The translations under genes were made by a program, and so were the position numbers. A stretch of DNA of 63,480 bases from Acidobacteriota bacterium (GTDB lineage Bacteria; Acidobacteriota; Terriglobia; Terriglobales; Acidobacteriaceae). Below, in pieces: positions 1 through 7,803 of the stretch. The notes under the pieces were generated by a model. That model did not search any database and was not told the DNA's origin. It saw nothing but the letters and a program-made list of their open reading frames with translations. The stretch is taken from positions 1-63,480 of the forward strand of contig QIBA01000051.1 of assembly GCA_003225175.1 (NCBI GenBank), given 5' to 3'. Positions within the stretch are counted from its first letter, which is position 1. Every line of letters starts with the position of its first letter.

Positions 1-10
1 GAGCGGTGAA

Positions 11-1174
11 ATGATTCGGCCCTTCTGCACTCGCCTCTGCAGGTTGCTCATTCTGCTTACATCGTGTTGCGCCTTTGGCGGGATTCGGCCTTCGTTCATG
101 CTCGACTACTCCTCCTGGCATGCCACCGATATCGTGGTGGTCACTCCTCTGAGTGACGACGGCAGCTTTCAGGTGTTGGAGTCATGGAAAGGCGATCTGC
201 TCCCGGGAACTATCGTTGCTATTCCTGATTTGGCGCCAAAGCCCGATTCAGTGCCGATTAGCTGGTATCCGCGTGATTCCTTTTCACCTTTCAAAAGATG
301 GACTGAGGTCCCTATTGTTCCTCCGGGAAGCAGAATCGTGCTGTACCTGAAAGATGGGTCACAGGCTGCAGAGAGCAGAGGGAAAAGCTCCCGTTGGGTT
401 GCAGCTAATCTTTTCAGCGATATGAAGGCTTCGGCAGCATGGATCTACGACGGTCGTGCGTATGGATTCGTACAGATGATCAATCCCGGTCCGAGCGTAT
501 TTGTCCGTCTGTGGTATTCGACTGAACGGAATGCGGGGGAGGTCAGGAGGGAGGAGTTGTCAGAATCCAGCCTGAAAGAGAGGACTTTCGACGTTCTCCG
601 GCTTCAACAGCAAATCGAAGCCGCCGTCGCGATTGAAGATCGCAAGGCGCGTGCTGAGGCTTTGAGATCGTACGCCGATTCGAAAATTTACCCAGCCAAA
701 AACTTTGTGCTGGAGGAGCTGGGAAAATCTGGAGAGGCAGCACTGCCCACGATTCGTTCCATGTTGGACGATCCGAAATTTTCAAAAGACGATGGAACGC
801 TCATAGAACAATATGCCAAGGCGGGAGGAGCTGCGGCAGGTCCGGAGCTGACATCCAGGCTGGAAGCTGATGTGAAATATTGGCAGGCGATTGGCCCAAC
901 GCTGCCGGTAGGCTGGTGGAATCTGATCGACCAAAACGGCATTTGGGCTGAGACTCACGGTTACAGGGATCGCTATAGCCAGACAATCGCTCTTATACGA
1001 TCGCTGGATGAAATTCGGTACCAACCAGCCATCTTCGCAGCCGAGCAACTCCGGGATTTTTGGAAATCCCTGCCACAGTTGAACGATCCGTCTGGACTAA
1101 ACCAAACGGCCAATGAGGCCGACAAGCTTGTGAAGCACCTGCAGCCGGGGAATTCGGAAAGAGACGAACGCTGA
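11..1174 (+). CDS. Hypothetical exported protein, probable lipoprotein
   Basis: A 387-residue protein of no family I recognise. The N-terminus has basic residues, a hydrophobic stretch (about residues 9-20) and a lipobox-like LTSC at 16-19, so export and possible lipidation at Cys19 are likely. The middle is rich in Trp and aromatic residues. Residues about 195-300 are helical with charged, alanine-rich segments that resemble HEAT-like repeats. The start is the ATG at base 11, preceded by GAGCGG. It is followed by about 230 bases without a gene. Coding is supported by its uninterrupted length and plausible composition; function is unknown. Confidence 0.7.
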   Translation: MIRPFCTRLCRLLILLTSCCAFGGIRPSFMLDYSSWHATDIVVVTPLSDDGSFQVLESWKGDLLPGTIVAIPDLAPKPDSVPISWYPRDSFSPFKRWTEVPIVPPGSRIVLYLKDGSQAAESRGKSSRWVAANLFSDMKASAAWIYDGRAYGFVQMINPGPSVFVRLWYSTERNAGEVRREELSESSLKERTFDVLRLQQQIEAAVAIEDRKARAEALRSYADSKIYPAKNFVLEELGKSGEAALPTIRSMLDDPKFSKDDGTLIEQYAKAGGAAAGPELTSRLEADVKYWQAIGPTLPVGWWNLIDQNGIWAETHGYRDRYSQTIALIRSLDEIRYQPAIFAAEQLRDFWKSLPQLNDPSGLNQTANEADKLVKHLQPGNSERDER

Positions 1175-1321
1175 AGTGTTAGTGTGCCAAAAGGGGAGAG
1201 CCTGATCTGTTACTGAGTACTCCCGCTGACTACTGTCCCACCTGATACCTAAGCACCGACAAGGTTGGAGGTTGGAAGATAGGCGTATCTCGCATTCGTG
1301 TTCCCGATCTGTGAATCGGTC

Positions 1322-1345
1322 GTTCCGCCGCCCTCGGCCGGTATG
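1322..1345. repeat. Dispersed GC-rich palindrome, single copy of the CCGCCCTCGGCCGG type
   Basis: The gap 1175-1403 holds no convincing gene. It contains one copy of a short palindromic word (CCGCCCTCGGCCGGTA) that recurs at about 17360, 17490, 18770 and 27860, always between genes. No partner arm was found nearby. The remainder of the gap shows nothing recognisable. Confidence 0.6.
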
Positions 1346-1403
1346 CTGCGTCCCGCTCCTGGTCACTGCGATCTTCAATTCGTGGCCGAATCCTCGCGGC
1401 AGC

Positions 1404-1820
1404 TTAGGCGAGCCAGGGGTTAACTACAGGGACGGACAAATCTTCAAAGTGACTCAGGTTGCGCGTGGCGAGCGCAGCGTGATGCGCAACGACGATCCCT
1501 GCGATCATCGTGTCCCGCAGCTCTCCCGGTCGGCCTCGTCGTTTACGAGATGCCCTCAAGTCAGCCGCCTGCCTGGCCGCGGCGGCATCAAACGGTGCGA
1601 CCCGCTGGCTCATCATGTCGAGCAGATTTTCAAATGCTTGCATCAGCAAAGATCTGCGTTTTCCCCTGGCCATGATCTGCAGCCCGAATCGCACTTCGAG
1701 AAGCGTCAATGACGTAGTCCAGATCGATGTTCGGGGCTGCTGGTCGAGCCACGCCACAACTTTCTTATCGGGCTCCTGCTGCATTAATGCGGAAAGCACG
1801 TTGGTGTCGAGAATAATCAT
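1404..1820 (-). CDS. PIN-domain toxin ribonuclease, FitB/VapC-like
   Basis: A PIN-domain protein of 138 residues, the usual toxin length. The acidic metal-binding residues expected of the fold are visible: Asp5 in ILDTN, Glu42 in LLEVRFG and Asp103 in LRDTMIAG. The family cleaves RNA with Mg2+ or Mn2+ and is held inactive by its cognate antitoxin. The ATG overlaps the stop of the upstream antitoxin gene by 4 bases, so the two are translationally coupled, as in FitAB and VapBC operons. FitB rather than a generic VapC is suggested by the partner's FitA-like sequence. The RNA target cannot be read from the sequence. Confidence 0.9.
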   Translation of the reverse strand: MIILDTNVLSALMQQEPDKKVVAWLDQQPRTSIWTTSLTLLEVRFGLQIMARGKRRSLLMQAFENLLDMMSQRVAPFDAAAARQAADLRASRKRRGRPGELRDTMIAGIVVAHHAALATRNLSHFEDLSVPVVNPWLA

Positions 1821-2068
1821 GACTCGAACGATGCCGGGTTTATTTCGTTACCTCGCAATTCTGCAATGTCAGAGTGCAATCCGGTTTTGGCGAACAAGCG
1901 GGCAATCTCGGAGCCAAGTCCGCGAGCCGAGCCTTCATCATCATTAATGACCGCATTGCGAAGAATTTCACGCACCTCCTCCTCCATGCTTCGGCGATTC
2001 CGCCGGGCCCGCTGCTGCAACCGTTCCTTCACAGCGCTCGCGAGATTCCGCACCACAAGCTGCCCCAT
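1817..2068 (-). CDS. FitA-like ribbon-helix-helix antitoxin
   Basis: An 83-residue antitoxin. The N-terminal 40 residues (GQLVVRNLASAVKERLQQRA, then a SMEEEVREIL helix) match the FitA/Arc-type ribbon-helix-helix DNA-binding domain. The C-terminal part is acidic and probably wraps the PIN toxin. Such antitoxins neutralise the toxin and repress their own operon. It is the first gene of the pair and its stop overlaps the toxin start by 4 bases. A perfect 16-bp palindrome lies 22 bases upstream of the start codon and is the obvious operator. Confidence 0.9.
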   Translation of the reverse strand: MGQLVVRNLASAVKERLQQRARRNRRSMEEEVREILRNAVINDDEGSARGLGSEIARLFAKTGLHSDIAELRGNEINPASFES

Positions 2069-2090
2069 ATCTTCCTCCGATCTTATCGCT

Positions 2091-2106
2091 TGATATCATG
2101 ATATCA
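2091..2106. promoter_or_regulatory. Perfect palindrome, probable toxin-antitoxin operator
   Basis: TGATATCATGATATCA is a perfect 16-bp palindrome made of two TGATATCA half sites, itself AT-rich in a GC-rich region. It lies 22 bases upstream of the FitA-like start codon, where a self-repressing RHH antitoxin would bind. Being an operator is inference from position and symmetry. Confidence 0.65.
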
Positions 2107-2265
2107 CATCATTGGTGACGAGCCTATGCCGCGTGGTTCGGGCCGATGCAATTTGAGCGTAGGAGTCATCAATCGCAAAGGATCACCCGAAATGTGAACA
2201 ATCACCCAGTTCTCAGAACCGCTAACCGCAGCCGATCCGGGTGTTGTTCGGTACAATCCCCACCC

Positions 2266-4011
2266 ATGGCCTGGACCCAGACCTACGATCCGTTCGGACA
2301 TTGGTGGCTGTCCACGTTGTGCGCGGCGCTGCCGATTATTGTGCTCTTCGTGTTGCTGGCTGGACTGCAGGTACGTCCGCATCTGGCTGCGTTAGCCGGC
2401 GTGGCGACGGCGATGGTCGTCGCGACTACGGCGTTTCACATGCCTGTCTCGCTCGCCGCGGCTAGCTTTCTGTACGGTGTCTCATTTGGATTGCTGAAGA
2501 TTGTCTGGATCGTAGTGGCTGCCGTCTTTCTCTACGACGTCTCAGTCGAGGCCGGCAAATTCGAGATCATGCAGCGCTCGATTGCTCGCATCACTTATGA
2601 CCAGCGCCTGCAGGTGCTGCTCGTGGCCTTCTGCTTCGGCGCGTTCATCGAAGGCTGTGCCGGATTTGGATCGCCGGTCGCGATTGCCGGCGCGTTCATG
2701 ATCGGCCTGGGATTCCGTCCCTTCCACGCCGCTGCGCTCAACTTGATCGCGAACACCGCTCCAGTCGCATGGGGAGCGATCGGCATCCCGGTACACACGC
2801 TGGCTGCGGTTTGCGGCCTGCCTGAGCCGGATTTGAGCGCGATGATTGGACGCATCCTTCCCATCACGGCGGTCATAGTTCCATTTTGGCTGGTGCGCGC
2901 CATGGTGGGATGGGAGCTGACCTTCGAAGTGCTGCCGGCGATCCTCGTCGTTGGATTCTCCTTCGGCGCCACGCAGTTCTTCTGGGCGAACTACATGGAT
3001 AGCAATCTTGTGGATATCACCAGTGGAGTCGTCTCGATGATTGTGCTGGTGGTGTTTCTGAAGCTCTGGAAACCGAAGCGCTTATGGCGAGAGGGAAAGG
3101 TTTTTACAGCGACACTGAGTGTCACGACGAAGTCTCTGTCAAAGGAGGAGGCAGACCGCATTCGCCAGTCGCTGATCGATAACCCGCCGCCAGATCCGAA
3201 GGTATTTATGCGCGAGCGGCGCAAAGAAGCAGCATTGGCCTGGCTGCCGTTCCTCATTCTTTCCGTCATCGTGTTGCTTTGGGGCCTGCCAACCATTAAG
3301 ACCGCCATGAATCGCTACACAACTCCGGCATTCCAGCGCGGCGGCTGGGAGTTCCCGATTCTGCACAACAACGTGATGCGCGCGGCTCCTGTAGTGGCCA
3401 AGCCCACGCGCGAAGCGGCGAGGTTCGATTTCAACTGGCTCTCAGCCACGGGCAGCGGATGCTTTCTTGCCGCCGTCATCTCGGGTTTCATTCTGGGACT
3501 CAGTCCGCGACGGCTGCTGCGTGTCTTCGGCCACACCTTGTATCGAATGCGCTTTGCCATACTCGCGATCTCGTTCATGCTCGGCTTGGGCTACGTCACG
3601 CGATATTCAGGCCTCGATGCCGTTTTGGGACTCGCTTTTACCCGCTCCGGAAGGTTTTATCCATTCTTCGGAACCTTCCTGGGATGGCTCGGAGTGGCGC
3701 TCACCGGCAGCGACACGTCGTCAAACGCGCTCTTCGGCAGCCTGCAGCGCATTACCTCGCAGCAGCTCGGCCTAGATCCGGTGCTGATGTGCGCCGCCAA
3801 CAGCGCCGGCGGCGTAATGGGGAAGATGGTGGATGCGCAGTCGATCTGCGTGGCAACAGCAGCGACCAATCAGCTTGGAAACGAGGGCCAGATCTTCCGC
3901 TTCGTGGTGTGGCACTCGATCGCACTGGGAGCGATCGTGGGATTGATCGTTTTGATGTACGCCTATGTATTTCCCCAGGCAGTGCCACACGGACTGATCC
4001 TGGGACACTAG
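2266..4011 (+). CDS. lctP: L-lactate permease (LctP family)
   Basis: A polytopic membrane protein of 581 residues that resembles the lactate/glycolate permease family, which imports L-lactate with protons across the inner membrane. Family hallmarks include the N-terminus MAWTQTYDPFGHWWLS, the segment GAFIEGCAGFGSPVAIAGAF, ALTGSDTSSNALFGSLQ, and ANSAGGVMGKMVDAQSICVA near the end. The start is the ATG at 2266, because family members begin just before the YDP motif; the open frame continues 40 codons upstream but that part is not membrane-like. No Shine-Dalgarno is seen, while a TACAAT hexamer ends only 8 bases before the ATG, so a very short or leaderless mRNA is possible. A charged cytosolic loop sits near residues 275-330. 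No lactate dehydrogenase gene adjoins it. Confidence 0.93.
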   Translation: MAWTQTYDPFGHWWLSTLCAALPIIVLFVLLAGLQVRPHLAALAGVATAMVVATTAFHMPVSLAAASFLYGVSFGLLKIVWIVVAAVFLYDVSVEAGKFEIMQRSIARITYDQRLQVLLVAFCFGAFIEGCAGFGSPVAIAGAFMIGLGFRPFHAAALNLIANTAPVAWGAIGIPVHTLAAVCGLPEPDLSAMIGRILPITAVIVPFWLVRAMVGWELTFEVLPAILVVGFSFGATQFFWANYMDSNLVDITSGVVSMIVLVVFLKLWKPKRLWREGKVFTATLSVTTKSLSKEEADRIRQSLIDNPPPDPKVFMRERRKEAALAWLPFLILSVIVLLWGLPTIKTAMNRYTTPAFQRGGWEFPILHNNVMRAAPVVAKPTREAARFDFNWLSATGSGCFLAAVISGFILGLSPRRLLRVFGHTLYRMRFAILAISFMLGLGYVTRYSGLDAVLGLAFTRSGRFYPFFGTFLGWLGVALTGSDTSSNALFGSLQRITSQQLGLDPVLMCAANSAGGVMGKMVDAQSICVATAATNQLGNEGQIFRFVVWHSIALGAIVGLIVLMYAYVFPQAVPHGLILGH

Positions 4012-4038
4012 AATGGTCCCGAGTCGTGCTCGTTAAGA

Positions 4039-4211
4039 ACTGTCATCCTGAGGCGCGCTGTTGGCCGAAGGATCTCCCGGAATGAATCAGACTGACTCGC
4101 TGCATCCCGGCCCTTTCACGAGGATATTCGCCAAAGAGCCGTGAGGCAGCAAGTACGTTCCAAGGCATCGCGGGAGATCCTTCGGCCAACATCGGGCCTC
4201 AGGATGACAGT
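4039..4211. repeat. Long inverted repeat, 41-base arms
   Basis: Arm 4039-4079 begins ACTGTCATCCTGAGGC and includes GGCCGAAGGATCTCCCG; arm 4171-4211 is its reverse complement at 39 of 41 positions. The loop is 91 bases with no gene. The word GTCATCCTGAG...AAGGATCT resembles intergenic repeats I associate with acidobacterial genomes. It could fold into a long hairpin in RNA from either strand. Confidence 0.8.
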
Positions 4212-4258
4212 TTGGCCAGTCACAACATTTCTAGTACCCAGATCACCTAAAAATGGTG

Positions 4259-4322
4259 TGTGGCACAGGCGCCGTCGCCTGTGTACTATGCAGAGTCCAC
4301 AGCCGAGGGCGGCTGTGCCACA
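4259..4322. repeat. Inverted repeat of the TGTGGCACAG family
   Basis: Arms 4259-4283 and 4298-4322 are 25 bases each and complementary at 22 positions. Each arm is itself near-palindromic (CACAGGCG...CGCCTGTG). The second arm ends 12 bases before the sugar kinase start codon, so it lies in or next to the ribosome-binding region. A related copy is at 7750-7789. Confidence 0.8.
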
Positions 4323-4334
4323 TAGCTTCCTATC

Positions 4335-5252
4335 ATGGCTCTGCCCGCACACTTGGTAGTCGGCATTGGCGAAGCTCTGTGGGACATGCTTCCCACGGGC
4401 AAACATCTCGGCGGGGCGCCGCTCAACTTCGCGTACATCGCTTCCCTGCTGGGCGAGCATGCAATCATCGCCTCCCGAATCGGGAATGACTCGCTGGGCG
4501 CGCAGATTCAGTCGGAGCTCGCCGGACGCAATCTCGACACCAGCGGTATTCAGACCGATTTGAAACTTCCAACAGGTACCGTGGAGGTTCGATTCAGAGC
4601 CGGTCAGCCGGAGTACGAAATCCGCCAGCCGGTCGCCTGGGATGCGCTCGAATGGACCCCGAAATGGCGCGAAATAGCCGCTAACTGTGACGCCGTCTGC
4701 TGCGGAAGCCTGGCGCAAAGAACCCCAAAATCGCGTGAAACCATTCAAAATTTTCTCGAAAACACGCGCCCGGAGTGTCTGCGAGTCTTCGATATCAATC
4801 TTCGAAGGCCGTTTTATGAGCGCGGAATCATCGATTCGTCGCTCCATTTGGCGACCATTTTGAAGTTAAATGACGTGGAATTGCCCGAAATAGCGGCGAT
4901 CTTGGGCCTGAAAAGCGCTTCTAACGGCGCGCTAATGCGCGAATTGCTGGACAAATACGGCCTTAAAGTGGTGCTGGTAACGTGCGGAGAGCGTGGCGCA
5001 ATGGCTGCACAAGGCGAAAAAGTCGTGTCGCATCCCGGCTTTAAGGTGCGCGTGCGCGACACAATCGGCGCCGGCGACGCCTTTACTGCCGCCGCCATCC
5101 ACTGCATTTTGCGCGGATTAGAGCTGCAAAAGACGCTGGCATTTGCCAATAAATGGGCGTCCTGGGTGGCTTCGGAAGCGGGCGCAATGCCGCAAATGGA
5201 TGATGCGCAACGGCTGAAACTGCTCGCGGAAGCCGCAGTTTCCGTCTTTTAA
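4335..5252 (+). CDS. PfkB-family carbohydrate kinase, fructokinase-like
   Basis: A cytosolic ATP-dependent sugar kinase of 305 residues. The N-terminus has the PfkB signature region (VGIGEALWDMLP, LGGAPLNFAYIASLLG), and DTIGAGDAF near residues 242-250 holds the second signature with catalytic Asp248. The segment GGAPLNFA and the overall length favour a fructokinase or related hexose kinase over ribokinase, but the substrate is not certain. It stands alone between repeats, with its 3' end overlapping the convergent lipid kinase gene by 4 bases. No sugar transporter or regulator adjoins it. Confidence 0.88.
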   Translation: MALPAHLVVGIGEALWDMLPTGKHLGGAPLNFAYIASLLGEHAIIASRIGNDSLGAQIQSELAGRNLDTSGIQTDLKLPTGTVEVRFRAGQPEYEIRQPVAWDALEWTPKWREIAANCDAVCCGSLAQRTPKSRETIQNFLENTRPECLRVFDINLRRPFYERGIIDSSLHLATILKLNDVELPEIAAILGLKSASNGALMRELLDKYGLKVVLVTCGERGAMAAQGEKVVSHPGFKVRVRDTIGAGDAFTAAAIHCILRGLELQKTLAFANKWASWVASEAGAMPQMDDAQRLKLLAEAAVSVF

Positions 5253-6091
5253 GCGCTTAACAGGCGCAAAGCGCGAGGAATAACGTGCACATCAATCGGA
5301 GTTTGGCACACCGGTTCGCCATCCGCAAACACCCAAGTAGGCGGATTGCTCTCGATTCGCAGGCGCTCGGAGGAGAAAGAAGTGACTTCCTTAAGCTGCA
5401 AATGACGCACTCGAAGCAGCGCAATGGCGCTCCGAAGAAGCTTTAAACGTCCCATTTTCTGCACCAGAACGCACTCCAGTGCGCCGTCATCGAGCTTTGC
5501 GTGCGGCGCAATGCGCAATCCACCGCCAAAAGAAGGTGTATTAGCGAAGCTAAGCATGCAGGAATCCTGCGTAATTTCGCGTCCATTAGCGCAAATTCGC
5601 AGCCGCAAAGCCGGCGCTTGCAGCAGCGCACGAGTCATTCCAAGCACATAACCGCCGTTTCCACGAAGCCCGCGCGGCATAGAATTGGCGCATTCGGCTG
5701 CAATTGCGTCCAGTCCAAGGCCGCCAACACAGCAAAAAGGGATCTCGTAACCGTATTTATTGACGATGATTCCGACGTCTATCACGCGCAGGATGGCGTT
5801 TCCGGCGACGAATTGCCGCGCCAGATCCAGCGCATTTTGTGCTGTCGAGATGCTTACAGCCCGCGCCAGGTCGTTTCCACTGCCGCATGGAACCAGCAAA
5901 ACCGGGATTTTCACCCGCAAAAGCTGTGGAAGAAAGCGATGAATTGTGCCGTCTCCGCCCATAACAGCCACAAGATCGGCGGCGGATTGCGAATCACTGG
6001 TGTCCCAATGCTCAACCTTTAGGCCGGTGTCTCGCAGACGTTCTAAGTCGCTGTCCTGCGCTCCAGGTCCGAGAATGGCAAGAGCCCGCAT
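5249..6091 (-). CDS. Diacylglycerol/lipid kinase family protein (YegS/DagK-like)
   Basis: A 280-residue protein with the DAGK catalytic domain: VMGGDGTIHRF at residues 44-52 supplies the nucleotide-binding GGDGT, and PCGSGNDLAR at 68-76 is the second conserved loop. The C-terminal half has the beta-rich fold (FGGGLRIAPHAKLDDGALE) typical of DagK/YegS. The family phosphorylates diacylglycerol or related lipids with ATP at the inner membrane. The gene converges on and overlaps the sugar kinase by 4 bases. The exact lipid substrate is unknown. Confidence 0.87.
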   Translation of the reverse strand: MRALAILGPGAQDSDLERLRDTGLKVEHWDTSDSQSAADLVAVMGGDGTIHRFLPQLLRVKIPVLLVPCGSGNDLARAVSISTAQNALDLARQFVAGNAILRVIDVGIIVNKYGYEIPFCCVGGLGLDAIAAECANSMPRGLRGNGGYVLGMTRALLQAPALRLRICANGREITQDSCMLSFANTPSFGGGLRIAPHAKLDDGALECVLVQKMGRLKLLRSAIALLRVRHLQLKEVTSFSSERLRIESNPPTWVFADGEPVCQTPIDVHVIPRALRLLSA

Positions 6092-6201
6092 GCGGAAAGG
6101 ACGATATCGCGCAGCGTAGGTTAGCTTTGGACATCGGTTTCTTTCTGGTCTCCATGTTCAACCCGCCTTTTCCCGTAAAATGAAGGATTCCTGGAGCCCC
6201 G

Positions 6202-6486
6202 ATGATCTGCCTGACAGTTCATATCACCGTAAAAGCTGGCCGCGAACAGGAAACGGCCGATATGTTCCGTTCCTATGTCAAATTGGTACAAACTGAGCCC
6301 GGATGCATGCGTTTCGACGTGCTCCAGTCGCGCAAAGAGCCGCGAAAATTCATGCTTTACGAGCTCTATCGCGATGACACCGCGCTCGACGCGCATCGCC
6401 GCACCCCTCATTTTCTCGACTACACGCCCAAAATGCAGGACCTGACCGAGCAACGTGAGTCGGAGCTCTTTACCCATATCGCATGA
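6202..6486 (+). CDS. Antibiotic biosynthesis monooxygenase (ABM) domain protein
   Basis: A 94-residue single-domain protein with the dimeric alpha-beta barrel of the ABM/YgiN family: N-terminal beta strand [22 protein letters not shown] helix, [12 protein letters not shown], then [22 protein letters not shown]. Family members act as cofactor-free monooxygenases, quinol oxidases or haem degraders; the substrate cannot be read here. GGAG sits 6 bases before the ATG. Its stop overlaps the tyrS start by 4 bases, so the two are probably co-translated, although no functional link is obvious. Confidence 0.85.
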   Translation: MICLTVHITVKAGREQETADMFRSYVKLVQTEPGCMRFDVLQSRKEPRKFMLYELYRDDTALDAHRRTPHFLDYTPKMQDLTEQRESELFTHIA

Positions 6487-7736
6487 CCTTTCCTCAAGTT
6501 GACGAGCAGCTCGCATATCTAAAGAAGGGCGCGGTGGAAATTATTCGCGAGCAGGAACTGCGCGAGCGTCTGGAAAAATCGTTCAAAACCGGCAAGCCCC
6601 TCAAGGTGAAAGCCGGCTTCGATCCCACCGCGCCCGATCTGCATCTTGGTCACACGGTTTTGATTCGCAAGCTCAAACATTTTCAGGACATGGGTCACAC
6701 CGCCATCTTCCTGATCGGCGACTTTACCGGCTTGATCGGCGATCCCAGCGGACGTTCGGCCACCCGTAAGCCATTAACGCGCGAAGAGATCGACCGCAAT
6801 GCGGAGACCTATAAGGAGCAGGTCTTCAAAATTCTCGATCATCAAAAAACGGTGATCGACTTCAACAGCCGATGGTTCTCGAAATTCAGCGCCATCGATT
6901 TCATCCGCCTCGCTGAAAAATACACAGTGTCGCAATTGCTGGAACGCGACGACTTTCATGATCGCTTTCAAAAAGAGCAGCCAATCGCCATGCACGAGCT
7001 CCTGTATCCACTCGCGATGGGCTATGACTCCGTCGCTCTGGAAGCCGACGTGGAACTCGGCGGAACGGATCAGAAATTCAATCTTCTTACCGGCCGTGAG
7101 ATGCAACGCCAGCACGGTCAGCCCACGCAGGTTGTCCTGATGATGCCCATCCTCGAAGGGCTTGATGGCACGCAGAAGATGTCGAAGTCGCTGGGGAATG
7201 CGATCGGAATCAAAGAGCCGCCACTCGAGATGTACGGCAAGCTGATGTCGATCTCCGACGAGCTGATGTGGCGCTACTACACTCTGCTCACCGATTTGCG
7301 AACGGCGGAGATCGAGGACTTGAAGTCAAGGGTCGCGTCAGGCGCAGTGCATGCCATGCAAGCCAAGAAGGATTTGGCACGCAGAATTGTCAAGGATTTT
7401 CACTCCGAGCAGGCCGCGCACGAGGCGGAGGAGAACTGGGCGAAGCAGTTCCAAAAGCATCAGGTACCTGATGAACTGCCGCAATGCAACGTGCTTACTT
7501 CCCAGATTGGATTGGGTGGTGCTGCCGCCGATCCTCTTCCCATTGAGATCGACAAGCTGCTGGTAGTTTGTGCTCTCACGCCCTCGCGCACCGAGGCTCA
7601 AAGAAAAATTAAGGAAAGAGCGGTTCACGTTGAAAATGTGCTAGTGGAAGATCGAATCTTGAGACGGAGCCTTCCGAATCCATTTGTTCTCCGTTTGGGA
7701 AAAAGGATGCTGAAGGTTCATTTAAGGGCGGGCTGA
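6483..7736 (+). CDS. tyrS: Tyrosine--tRNA ligase
   Basis: Class I aminoacyl-tRNA synthetase charging tRNA-Tyr. HLGH at residues 54-57 is the HIGH motif and KMSKS at 232-236 is the second catalytic loop. [16 protein letters not shown] and the C-terminal S4-like RNA-binding domain ([20 protein letters not shown] onward) complete a 417-residue enzyme, the normal length. It belongs to the TyrZ-like bacterial type by its long insertion pattern, though this subtype call is tentative. The start ATG overlaps the ABM gene stop. No T-box leader is visible. Confidence 0.97.
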   Translation: MTFPQVDEQLAYLKKGAVEIIREQELRERLEKSFKTGKPLKVKAGFDPTAPDLHLGHTVLIRKLKHFQDMGHTAIFLIGDFTGLIGDPSGRSATRKPLTREEIDRNAETYKEQVFKILDHQKTVIDFNSRWFSKFSAIDFIRLAEKYTVSQLLERDDFHDRFQKEQPIAMHELLYPLAMGYDSVALEADVELGGTDQKFNLLTGREMQRQHGQPTQVVLMMPILEGLDGTQKMSKSLGNAIGIKEPPLEMYGKLMSISDELMWRYYTLLTDLRTAEIEDLKSRVASGAVHAMQAKKDLARRIVKDFHSEQAAHEAEENWAKQFQKHQVPDELPQCNVLTSQIGLGGAAADPLPIEIDKLLVVCALTPSRTEAQRKIKERAVHVENVLVEDRILRRSLPNPFVLRLGKRMLKVHLRAG

Positions 7737-7749
7737 GAAAGAAAACCAA

Positions 7750-7789
7750 TGTGGCACAGCGGCCTCACAGCCGAGGGCGGTGTGCCACA
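7750..7789. repeat. TGTGGCAC palindrome, compact copy
   Basis: A 40-base element with ends TGTGGCAC and GTGCCACA and inner CACAGCCGAGGGCGG, closely related to the pair at 4259-4322. It lies between the converging tyrS and OPT transporter genes and could act as a bidirectional stem-loop. Confidence 0.7.
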
Positions 7790-7803
7790 AAGACAACAAT
7801 GGG

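Noticed and set aside
2146-2265. 40-codon N-terminal extension of lactate permease
   Set aside because: Polar and unlike the family; the conserved N-terminus begins at the ATG at 2266.
4116-4847. 243-codon minus-strand frame over the sugar kinase
   Set aside because: Antisense to a clear PfkB kinase and runs through two inverted repeats.
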